Shown here: in pieces, positions 23,303 to 31,700 of the stretch | How the letters are laid out: each line of letters opens with the position of its first letter | Position numbering within the stretch: position 1 is the first letter of the stretch | Assembly (NCBI RefSeq): GCF_001668675.1 | Contig: NZ_LZKQ01000047.1 | Span: forward strand, 1-33,766 | DNA from: Mycobacterium asiaticum | Lineage (GTDB): Bacteria > Actinomycetota > Actinomycetes > Mycobacteriales > Mycobacteriaceae | Reading direction: 5' to 3' | DNA length: 33,766 bases | The notes under the pieces: generated by a model | What the model was told of the DNA's origin: nothing | The model's input: the letters and a program-made list of their open reading frames with translations, nothing else | Database searches by the model: none | Translations under genes and position numbers: made by a program

Positions 23303-24736
23303 ATGACGACCTACCAGGACCTCGTCGACGCCATGCGGCGCATCCAACAAAGCACCGGGGACCCGCAGGCCTGGATGACCGGGCTGACGGCCGCCGAAGT
23401 GACCACCGCACTGATGCCCGCGACGTCCGTACCAGAGCTCGATGCGATCCTGGCCAAGATCCGCCAACGCCATCCCGAGCTGTTCTCACCGCAAGGGATG
23501 CCCCCGTCCGCCGGTTTGCCCACCCGCACCGAGGGGGATGCGGCCAGAGCCATCGCCCAAGCCGAAACCGCGTTGGCGCACCAGAATTCGGCGACATCTC
23601 AACTCGACCTGCAAGTCATCTCGGCCATCCTCAATGCCCACCTGACGAACGTGGAGGGACGCGATGCGCTCACCAAGTTGCAGCAGGAACTCGAGTCGGC
23701 GGTCGCGGTGCGCACGGACCTGGACACCCCCGCCGGCGCCCGGGACTTCCAACGGTTCCTGATCGGCAAACTGAGAGACATCCGGGAGGTCGTCGCGACC
23801 GCGAGTCTGGACGGCACGTCAAAGTCCGCCTTGATGGCCGCGTGGACGTCGCTGTACAACGCGTCGAAGAGCGGTTCGGCGTCACCGGCACCACCCGGTG
23901 ATCCGCGGCCCGCGTCGGCACCCGCGCAGCCAAGCGCCGGAGGCCAACTACCCGCACCGGACGCTGATCCAGGCCTCGACCCCTTGTGGTTCGACGACCC
24001 GGGGCTGTCGGGCGCAGCCCGGCCAGAAGCCGCGACGCCGATCGCACCAACCGCGGCACCCGCGGCGCCTGGTGGGGGCGGCGCGACCGCACCGGCCGGC
24101 GGCGGCATGCCGTCCTGGGGCGCACCGAGCGGCCTGCAGCTGCCGGGCCTGTCCGGCGGCGGGCTCGGCCGGGATTCCGGAGCGCTGGGTGACGGCGCCT
24201 TCACCGACCCCGACCTCGATGACCGCCACCGCCACGAGGACAAGATCAAGCCCGACGACCCCAGCGGCGGCGGCGACGACGATCCCCGTGACGAGGAACG
24301 CGACCCTGCGTCCGGCCCACCCGAGGCACCGTCGTCGGGTCCTACCACCGTGACGCTGCCCAACGGGGACACGGTGACGGCCGCAAGTCCCCAGCTGGCC
24401 GCCGCGATCAAGGCTGCGGCGGGTGGAACACCGATTGCGGAGGCATTCCGGCAACAGGGCATGACCATCCCGCCACCGGGGACGGCGGTCGCACACCCGA
24501 TCGACCCGGCGCAGGTCGTCCCCGGTGACATCGGCATGTTCACCGATCGGCACGCGCTTGCCCTCGGTCGCAGCAAGGCCCTGCTCGAAGGCCAGATTCA
24601 GCACATCTCAGCGGTCGCCGGACCAAGCTTCCTAGGCTGGCAACATCCGCCTCCCCCGGTGGCTCAGCCGTCGGGACCGGCCCCACCAGACGTCGACCTA
24701 CCCACCCCGACCCGACCGTCGGCCATCACAGCCTGA
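23303..24736 (+). CDS. DUF4226-containing accessory protein (Rv0026 type)
   Basis: A 477-residue protein with four regions. A short helical N-terminus spans 1-75. A DUF4226-like module spans 82-185. A long disordered Pro/Ala/Gly/Asp-rich linker (about 190-350) has an acidic patch DPDLDDRHRHEDKIKPDD. A compact C-terminal domain (about 350-460) begins TVTLPNGDTVTAASPQLAAA and continues VVPGDIGMFTDRHALALG. The last part resembles a small beta-rich domain, but I cannot name it beyond the Rv0026/Rv3897c-type family. No Sec signal. The layout, helical head plus linker plus folded tail, is that of many ESX substrates; this is inference. M. tuberculosis Rv0026 is 448 residues. Confidence 0.82.
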   Translation: MTTYQDLVDAMRRIQQSTGDPQAWMTGLTAAEVTTALMPATSVPELDAILAKIRQRHPELFSPQGMPPSAGLPTRTEGDAARAIAQAETALAHQNSATSQLDLQVISAILNAHLTNVEGRDALTKLQQELESAVAVRTDLDTPAGARDFQRFLIGKLRDIREVVATASLDGTSKSALMAAWTSLYNASKSGSASPAPPGDPRPASAPAQPSAGGQLPAPDADPGLDPLWFDDPGLSGAARPEAATPIAPTAAPAAPGGGGATAPAGGGMPSWGAPSGLQLPGLSGGGLGRDSGALGDGAFTDPDLDDRHRHEDKIKPDDPSGGGDDDPRDEERDPASGPPEAPSSGPTTVTLPNGDTVTAASPQLAAAIKAAAGGTPIAEAFRQQGMTIPPPGTAVAHPIDPAQVVPGDIGMFTDRHALALGRSKALLEGQIQHISAVAGPSFLGWQHPPPPVAQPSGPAPPDVDLPTPTRPSAITA

Positions 24737-24760
24737 TAGGCCCACACCAAGGAGGCAGCT

Positions 24761-25072
24761 ATGGCAGATCGAATCCATGTGGTGCCGGCGCAGCTACGGG
24801 AAGCCGCTGCCCGGCACCGGGCGACCTCGGAGCAACTACGGGCCGTGCCGTCGTCGCACCCCGCAATCCAGGCGAGCCTGGACTCGCTGGGTCCGATTTT
24901 CGGCGAACTCCGCGAGGCCGGCCGGGAACTGCTCGAGGTCAGACGCCAGTGCTACGAGCAGCAAGCCGACGAGCATGCCGACATCGCCGAGGGACTGCAC
25001 ACCTCCGCGGCGATGTGGGAGCGCCACGAACGAGAAGCCGCCGACAAACTCGGCGGCATTGTCGACGGATGA
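24761..25072 (+). CDS. EspC/WXG100-like small secreted-type protein (Rv0027 type)
   Basis: A 103-residue protein predicted to form a helical hairpin: MADRIHVVPAQLREAAARHR, then an SSHPAIQAS turn, a long second helix to CYEQQADEHADIAEGL, then a third helix. This is the ESX EspC-like (DUF2580) pattern. No exact WxG is present, and YEQQAD is one residue off the YxxxD/E export signal. It starts 24 bases after the previous gene with a GGAGG ribosome site. A role as a small ESX substrate or partner is inferred from family and neighbours. Confidence 0.82.
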   Translation: MADRIHVVPAQLREAAARHRATSEQLRAVPSSHPAIQASLDSLGPIFGELREAGRELLEVRRQCYEQQADEHADIAEGLHTSAAMWERHEREAADKLGGIVDG

Positions 25073-25090
25073 CTAACCTCAGCGGCACCG

Positions 25091-25393
25091 ATGACTGAAG
25101 CCAACCCTGCCTTCGACACCGTTCACCCGAGCGGGCACATCCTGGTGCGCTCCTGCCGGGGCGGGTACCTGCACAGTGTCGCGCTGAGCGAAGCGGCGAT
25201 GGAGACGGACGCCGAAAGTCTCGCGGAGGCGATCGTGCTGACCGCCGACGTGTCGTGCCTCAAAGCACTACTGGAAGTGCGCGCGGAGATCGTCGCGGCC
25301 GGGCACAGTCCGTCAGCGGAGGTTCCGACGGCGTCCGATCTCAATGCGGCGATTGAAAAGCTGTTGGCACACCAGCTTCGGGCCCGGGTTTGA
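25091..25393 (+). CDS. DUF2694-type small protein (Rv0028 type)
   Basis: A 100-residue protein matching Rv0028 (101 aa). The core is GHILVRSCRGGYLHSVALSE, then AESLAEAIVLTADVSCLKAL and a helical C-terminus. No signal or membrane helix. Family function is unknown. It follows the EspC-like gene by 18 bases and is presumably co-translated. Its 3' end is followed by an opposing short gene. Confidence 0.8.
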   Translation: MTEANPAFDTVHPSGHILVRSCRGGYLHSVALSEAAMETDAESLAEAIVLTADVSCLKALLEVRAEIVAAGHSPSAEVPTASDLNAAIEKLLAHQLRARV

Positions 25394-25403
25394 GGCTGGA
25401 GAC

Positions 25404-25547
25404 CTAAGGCAGCCAGGTCTTGGCGGCGTCGGGTTCGGGGACGATATCGACCGGCGGCTCGATCGGGTTGGCGCCGAACAACTCTCGCGCGCGGCCGAGC
25501 AGTGCGCGTACCTCGTCGAGTTGCTGCTGCAGCGCAGAATCGGCCAT
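25404..25547 (-). CDS. Probable 47-residue small protein, antisense within the ESX accessory operon
   Basis: Reading the minus strand from ATG at 25547 gives 47 codons ending TAG at 25404-25406. The product begins MADSALQQQLDEVRALLGRA and ends PDAAKTWLP. The first half is a clear amphipathic helix and the second is Pro/Asp-rich. About 80% of third codon positions are G or C, as expected of a real mycobacterial gene. No plus-strand gene occupies this 255-base gap. No strong ribosome site is visible. I recognise no family. It interrupts an otherwise co-directional locus. Confidence 0.55.
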   Translation of the reverse strand: MADSALQQQLDEVRALLGRARELFGANPIEPPVDIVPEPDAAKTWLP

Positions 25548-25648
25548 GGCCACACGCTACCCACCGATAGCGAGCCACACAATTCACCGTGGGTCACCGT
25601 GCGGAGCTGCCGCAATCGGGACCGACCGGATGCCGGTACGCTTAGCCG

Positions 25649-26866
25649 GTGGGAATCTTCGGTCGCAGAACGGCGCGTGAGCGGTTGCGCAGAGCGACCC
25701 AGGAATCTTTGACCGTTCCGACTTTCAGCGCTCCACCCGACTGCACCCCCTGGGTAATCGGCGGGCTCTGGCCGCCCGAGTTGTCCCTGACTGACGCCGA
25801 AACCGCAACGCTCGCAGACTATCTCAGAGCCGACCTGGAGCGCATTGCCAAGTCGGCCAACGATGATCTGCGAGCTGTCCGGCGCTCGGAACTCGCGCAT
25901 TCGGCGCGCCGTGCCGCCGAAGCCCAGGTGATCGACGATGCCCGCGCCGAAGCGGTGCGGCGAGTCGATTCGACGATGCGCCAGTTGCGACACCTGAAGC
26001 AGCGACCCACCGCGCCACCCCCGCTCGGCAACGGCGGCGGCCGTGCCGACATGGACAAGACGCAGGTGCTGCCGGCCGTTCGGGACGCGGCCCCGCCGGT
26101 CGACCATGTGCCCCCGCGAATCGATCTGCACAAAACGCAGGTCATTCCGGCCATCCGGGACGAGATGCCGCCACCACCGGTGCCGGCCGGCGCCGACGAG
26201 GCGGCCGACGGTGAGCAGCGGCTGCACCAACTGCTGGCCTTCGTTGCGCGCCAGGAACCGCGGGTGAACTGGGCGATCGGGGAGCCGCTGGACGGTACGA
26301 CGCTGCTGGTCACCGACCTCGCGCATGGCTGGATACCGCCGGGAATCGCGATCCCGGCCGGGCTACGGCTTCCCGAACCCCAGCGGCGCAGCGGTCGGGC
26401 CGCCGAGCTACTCGGTGCCACAACCCGCGCCGCGACCTACGCACCGGGAGAGTCAGCGAATTGGCCGGCCGAATCCGACGACATCGAGGCGTCGGTGGAA
26501 CCTTTCGAACTGCCGGTCGTCGACGACCTGGACTGGGAGCTCGGCGCCGCGACGCACTGGCGCGAGGGTTTGCCGCGGCTGGTGCACACCTTGGCAAAGG
26601 CCGCCGCAAGCGGTGCCGAAATCGTCGAACAGGAAGCCGACCTGCTCCGGGTTCACCTGGACACCTTGCGTTATCAGGTGTTGGCTCAGTATCCCGACGT
26701 CGAATTGGCGCAGCTGCTCAACTGCATGTTGTTGGCCGCGACCGAGGCCCGCGTCGCGGGCGACGCGATATCGGCGAACTACCACTTCGCTTGGTTCAAG
26801 AAGCTCAGTGCCGCAGCGGGTGCCGAGCCGCCCGCTACACCGCCCGAACGCGGTCCCCAGGTTTGA
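25649..26866 (+). CDS. DUF5631/DUF5632-type ESX-associated protein (Rv0029 / Rv3899c type)
   Basis: A 405-residue cytosolic-looking protein. A basic N-terminus (MGIFGRRTARERLRRA) is followed by a helical segment with GLWPPELSLTDAETATLADY and a predicted coiled coil (about 60-120). A Pro-rich linker comes next, with two DKTQVLPAVRD/HKTQVIPAIRD-like repeats. Two folded parts then correspond to DUF5632 (about 190-245, ending in GWIPPGIAIPAGLRLPEP) and DUF5631 (about 300-395, LDWELGAATHWREGLPRLVH onward). M. tuberculosis encodes relatives as Rv0029 and, beside ESX-2, Rv3899c. The molecular role is unknown. Starts GTG. Confidence 0.83.
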   Translation: MGIFGRRTARERLRRATQESLTVPTFSAPPDCTPWVIGGLWPPELSLTDAETATLADYLRADLERIAKSANDDLRAVRRSELAHSARRAAEAQVIDDARAEAVRRVDSTMRQLRHLKQRPTAPPPLGNGGGRADMDKTQVLPAVRDAAPPVDHVPPRIDLHKTQVIPAIRDEMPPPPVPAGADEAADGEQRLHQLLAFVARQEPRVNWAIGEPLDGTTLLVTDLAHGWIPPGIAIPAGLRLPEPQRRSGRAAELLGATTRAATYAPGESANWPAESDDIEASVEPFELPVVDDLDWELGAATHWREGLPRLVHTLAKAAASGAEIVEQEADLLRVHLDTLRYQVLAQYPDVELAQLLNCMLLAATEARVAGDAISANYHFAWFKKLSAAAGAEPPATPPERGPQV

Positions 26867-26902
26867 ATTGACGCTGGTAAGAGGCGTCGACATACTGTCA
26901 GG

Positions 26903-27235
26903 GTGTCGGGGCCGGGTCGCAGTGAAATCACCGACCTCAGCGCCGAAGGCGACAGGGCCCTCGTGGAATCGGTGCTGCGCTCACTGAGCGAGGCGGCCGA
27001 CAAGTGGGAAGCGATTGTCGCCCAAGCCGAAGCCGTCACCTACAGCGTTGACCTGGGAGACGTTTACGCTGTGGCAAATTCGGACGGACGGTTGCTCAAG
27101 TTGAGCCTGCATCCTGACGTGATGGTCGGCTACTCCCCCAACGAACTGGCCGACAGATTGAACCTCGCCATCGCAGCGTTGCGCGAAGAGGCTGAAACCG
27201 ACAACCAGGCACGGTACGGCGGCCGCCTGCAGTGA
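26903..27235 (+). CDS. YbaB/EbfC-like small protein (Rv0030 type, DUF2710)
   Basis: A 110-residue protein. An N-terminal helix (VLRSLSEAADKWEAIVAQAE) leads into a beta segment DLGDVYAVANSDGRLLKLSL and the motif HPDVMVGYSPNELADRLNLA, with a last helix. This order resembles YbaB/EbfC nucleoid-type proteins and the ESX-1 protein EspL. It matches Rv0030 (109 aa) in place and length. In M. tuberculosis the next gene is a transposase remnant; here it is eccB, 52 bases on. GTG start. Confidence 0.8.
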   Translation: MSGPGRSEITDLSAEGDRALVESVLRSLSEAADKWEAIVAQAEAVTYSVDLGDVYAVANSDGRLLKLSLHPDVMVGYSPNELADRLNLAIAALREEAETDNQARYGGRLQ

Positions 27236-27287
27236 CGTCGGCGACGTACGGAAGGATCCGTGCGCACCCGCCGGAAGGAGAATGACT

Positions 27288-28787
27288 GTGCCACTTAATC
27301 TGTCGAACCGCGACCAGAGTTCAGGGCACCTTTTCTACAACCGACGCCTGCGGGCCGCCATCACCAGGTTCTCCGTGCGGATGAAGCACGATGACCGCAA
27401 ACAGCAAGCGGCAGTGGCTCTCTCGATCGTGCTGGTGCTGATCGGTGTCGGGTGGATGGCCCTGCTGCACGTGATGAAGCCTGCCGGGTTGGTCGCGCAG
27501 TCGTCCGTCATCGGCAACCGCGACACCGGTGCGATCTACGCCAGGATCGGCGGACGCCTCTACCCCGCACTCAATCTGACCTCGGCGCGTCTGGCGGTCG
27601 GCAATGCGGTCGCCCCCACGTGGGTGACCGCCAATGAAATCGCCAAGTATCCGACCGGCCCGATGATCGGGATTCCCGGTGTACCGGACACGCTGTCGGT
27701 CACCGGCGGCGCCGTCTCGGCTTGGGCGGTCTGTGACACCGCCCAACGGCAGGGTTCCCGCGCCAGCACCGCCACGCCGGTGGTGACATCGATTGCGGGG
27801 TCTCTCACACCGGCGGGTAGGGCCGCGGCCCTGGAACCGGGACGGGCGGTATTGGTGACCCACCGCGGCGCAACCTATGTGATCTGGGGCGGACAGCGAT
27901 CCCGGGTCGATCCGGCCGACCGATCGGTGACATTCAACCTGGGGCTCGATCCCGGCGCGACGTATCCGGTCGAAATCTCCAACGCGCTGTTCGATGCCAT
28001 GCCGTCGACCGAACCCCTTGTGCTGCCGATGATTCCGGAAGCCGGCAGTCCTTCGCGGTGGCTACCCGGCGCCAAGGTGGGTAGCGTCCTGGAGTCCCGC
28101 GACGCCGGCGGGGCGGTCAACGGCTTCTACGTGCTGCTGCCCACCGGAGTGCAGAAGATCACCGGATTCGTCGCCGACCTACTGCGGACCGGTGACTCGC
28201 AAGGGTCAATTGCGCCGACGCTAGTGGCACCGGACAAACTCGTTCACATCCCCGTAGTGGATGTGCTCGACGTCGACTACTACCCCTCAGGCAAGCTCAA
28301 TTTCGTTGACACGTCCGCCAATCCCGTCACATGTGTCGCGTGGGAGAAGCAGGCCACCGATCCACAGGCCAGGATCACCGTCATCTCCGGACGTGGCCTG
28401 CCGGTCCCGGACGGCATGGATTCCCGGCTGGTGCACCTCGTGCGCGACGATCGGAATCCCGAATCGGCTGAGGCGCACCAGACCTTGATCCTGCACGGTG
28501 CGGCCAACTTCGTCGCAACCACCAGTGGCTCGGCCGTCTCCGACAGCCGGGAAAGCCTGTATTGGCTTTCACCACAGGGGGTCCGGTACGGCATCGAGCC
28601 GGATCAACGGACCTTGCAAGCACTGGGTCTGGATCCTCGGCACGCCGTCCAAGCCCCCTGGCCAATTGTGCGCACGTTCGCCCCTGGCCCGGCAATCGCT
28701 CGGGACGCCGCCCTGATCGCGCGCGATGCCGTAGCCGCAGGAGGCGCGGTAGCACCCATTCCTGACTCCGACGAACCGGGAAACTGA
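27288..28787 (+). CDS. eccB2: EccB, ESX (type VII secretion) membrane core component, ESX-2-like
   Basis: A 499-residue protein. A short cytosolic N-terminus MPLNLSNRDQSSGHLFYNRR, then LRAAITRFSVRMKHDDRKQQ, leads to one membrane helix (about 41-63). A large periplasmic domain follows, with AIYARIGGRLYPALNLTSAR, VSAWAVCDT and a second cysteine in NPVTCVAWEK. This is the conserved EccB layout; EccB joins EccC, EccD and EccE in the ESX membrane complex. The residues recall EccB2 (495 aa) most closely. GTG 27288 is chosen because GGAAGGAG ends seven bases before it. The in-frame ATG 27282 is one base from that site, too close. The stop lies two bases before eccC. Confidence 0.93.
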   Translation: MPLNLSNRDQSSGHLFYNRRLRAAITRFSVRMKHDDRKQQAAVALSIVLVLIGVGWMALLHVMKPAGLVAQSSVIGNRDTGAIYARIGGRLYPALNLTSARLAVGNAVAPTWVTANEIAKYPTGPMIGIPGVPDTLSVTGGAVSAWAVCDTAQRQGSRASTATPVVTSIAGSLTPAGRAAALEPGRAVLVTHRGATYVIWGGQRSRVDPADRSVTFNLGLDPGATYPVEISNALFDAMPSTEPLVLPMIPEAGSPSRWLPGAKVGSVLESRDAGGAVNGFYVLLPTGVQKITGFVADLLRTGDSQGSIAPTLVAPDKLVHIPVVDVLDVDYYPSGKLNFVDTSANPVTCVAWEKQATDPQARITVISGRGLPVPDGMDSRLVHLVRDDRNPESAEAHQTLILHGAANFVATTSGSAVSDSRESLYWLSPQGVRYGIEPDQRTLQALGLDPRHAVQAPWPIVRTFAPGPAIARDAALIARDAVAAGGAVAPIPDSDEPGN

Positions 28788-28789
28788 CC

Positions 28790-31700
28790 ATGTCCAAACG
28801 AGGGTTCGTCCGCGGAAAGCGCGCGCAGCCAACGACTGTCCCACCGGTACGGGTGGCCGTGGCTGCGCCTCTGGCACTGCCCGAGCGCGAGCCCCGCAAC
28901 ATCCTGCTGATGATCGCCCTGCCCGCCCTGTTGGTCGGAATCATCGGCACCCTGGTCGTGATGTACGCATCCGGCGTCCGGTCGCTGCAGTCGGGGTTCT
29001 TCCCGATGGTCGGCTTGGTCGGCTTCGGCGCACTGATGTTCGGCGGACGCTTCGGCCGTGGACGCCGAATCACCTGGGGTGAACAGGAAAAGCAGCGGCG
29101 CAGCTACCTACGCCAACTCGACGACGACCGCGAAGAAGTACAACGCGCCGCCCATCAGCAGCGGCGGTCCCAGCTGTTCGTCCACGCGGACCCGCAACGG
29201 TTCGACACCCTCATCGGCGGCCCCCGCATGTGGGAACGGCGCCCCACCGATCCGGATTTCCTGGACGTGCGGCTCGGTGTCGGGGTACAGCAAGCCAGCG
29301 AATCAGCGGTCTCACTACAGTGGCCCGACGTCCCGATCGGCGAAGAGCTGGAGCCCGTGACCGGCGGAGCACTACGGGATTTCATTGTCGAGCAGAGCAA
29401 GATCCGGGGTATCGGAAAAGTGTTGAGCCTGCGCTCAAAACCCGGGTTCAGTTTCATCGCCGAGGACCCGATCGAGCTGCACGGATTGATGCGCGCGATG
29501 CTGTGCGCGCTGGCGGTCTACCACAGCCCGCACGATCTCAAGCTCATGGTGGTAACCCGGCATCCCGAGCACTGGCAGTGGCTGGTCTGGTTGCCGCACA
29601 ATCAACATGACGAAATGTTCGATGCGTGCGGGCTGCGTCGGCTGGTGTTCGCCTCGCCCACGGAACTGGAAGAGGCGCTCGATGCCGAATTACACCGCAA
29701 AGGCCGCGGACCATGGACCCCACCGGCGACGGCGAGCCCGACCTCGATGCCGTCGACGATCGAGGTGTCGTCGGCGCTGGGACCGCATTGGCTGATCGTG
29801 GATGACAACGTCGGCACACCCGAACAATGGGAAGGGGTGACCGGGCAGAAGGGCATGGCCGGTATCACCGTGCTGCGGTTGGCAACCCGGGTCGGGGTCG
29901 GCGTCGGCTTCACCGACGAGAGCCAGCGATTCGCGTTGCGTGCCGGCAGGCTCAGCCACCGCAACGCCTTCTACGCGGTGGCCGACACGCTCGCCGGCAG
30001 CACCGCCAACAGGTATGCGCGTGCGCTGGCCCGCTGGTCCCCGATGAGCGCCGACGAGCTGTCCGAAACCGAAAGCCAAGGCGGTGAACTACTTCGGGCG
30101 CTCGGCATCAGTGATCCGAGAGAACTCGATGTCGAGAAATTATGGGCCGAGAGCCGCGGTCGCGGGGACCCGCGGTGGGCGATGGTGCCGGTCGGCGTCA
30201 AACAGAGCGGTGAACTACAGTATGTAATTCTGCGGGCCAAGGACTTCGGCGGTTACGGATTCCACTCCGTCGTGATCGGGACCTCTGGGTCGGGCAAGTC
30301 GGAGTACTTCTTGTCTCTGTGCAGCGGTATCGCACTGACCCACTCGCCGGAATCGTTCATCGTGATCTTCGTCGACATGAAGTTCGAGTCGGCAGCCCAG
30401 GACCTGCAAGGGTTTCCGCACGTAGCCGGATCGCTGTCCAATCTGGGCAAGGACGACCGGCACCTGGCCGAGCGAATGCGGAAGGCCATCAATGGTGAAA
30501 TCTCGCGGCGGTACCGGCTTTTCAAGGACGCCGGCGCCCGTGACGCCAACGAGTACGAAGAGATGCGCCTGGCGGGCCGGGACCTGGAGCCGGTGCCGAT
30601 CCTGCTGGTGATCATCGACGAATACCTCGAACTGTTCATTCACCATCCGGAATGGATCGACCTGGTCATCCACATCGGGCAGGAAGGCCGCGGCTGCAAC
30701 GTCTTCTTCACCCTGGGCGGCCAGCGGCTGGATCTATCGTCGCTCAGTAAAGCCAAGAGCAACATCGCTTTCCGGGTTGCGCTGCGCGCCGAGACCGCCG
30801 AGGACTCCCGGGACGTCATCGGCAGCGACGCCGCGTTGCATCTCCCGTCGCAGGAGAACGGCTACGCGTTGCTCAAAGTCGGACCGCGTGACCTCGACCA
30901 GTTCCGCTGCTTCTACGTGTCCGCGCCGTTCGTCGTGCCAAAGCGGGTGACGGAGGTGAACCAGACGGTCGCCATGAGCTTTTCCCAGCCGCGGGCCTAT
31001 ACCTGGGCGTATCAACCGCTCAGTGATTCCGACAGCGCGGCGCTGGCTGTCGCCGACGAACCCGCTGAGCCGGACGAGTTCCTGTTCCATCCCGACGGCT
31101 TCCGCAAGAAGAAGCTGGTCGACGTCGTCCGCGAATCGCTCATTTCGCACCCCGCGCGACCACCGCACCAAATCTGGCTTCCCCCACTGGAAGTCAGCGA
31201 ACCGATCGACGCGCTGGTGGCGCGCTGGCGGGGCAGGCCTTGGCATGTCAACTATGGGCGTAACCCCGGTCTGGTGTTCCCGTTGGGCGTTGTCGACATC
31301 CCGGAGGAACATGACCAGCGGGTGCATGTGGTCAACGCCGAAACCGACAACATCATGGTCGTCGCGACGGCGCAACGCGGTAAGTCCACCACATTGATGA
31401 CGCTGATGACCTCGGCGGCGCTGATGTACCGGCCCGAGCGGGTCACCTTCTTCTGTATCGGCGCGTCGTTGTTCCCCGTCGAAGACCTGCCACACGTGGC
31501 GTCGGTGGTGAGTCCCACTGATGCAGAAGGTGTTTCGCGAACGATTGCCTCCATCGAGGGTCTTATCCTGGCCCGCGAGGCATCCTTCAAGAGGTACCAG
31601 ATCGACGTCTCAGAATTTCGGGAGCGGCGGTTCGGGGTGGACGGTCCAACCGGCGGCGGCACCGATCCCGACGACAAGTTCGGTGACGTGTTCCTTGTCA

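Noticed and set aside
31351..31395. Degenerate Walker A in the second EccC ATPase as a defect
   Set aside because: Degenerate second ATPases are usual in EccC proteins, so this is not evidence of decay.
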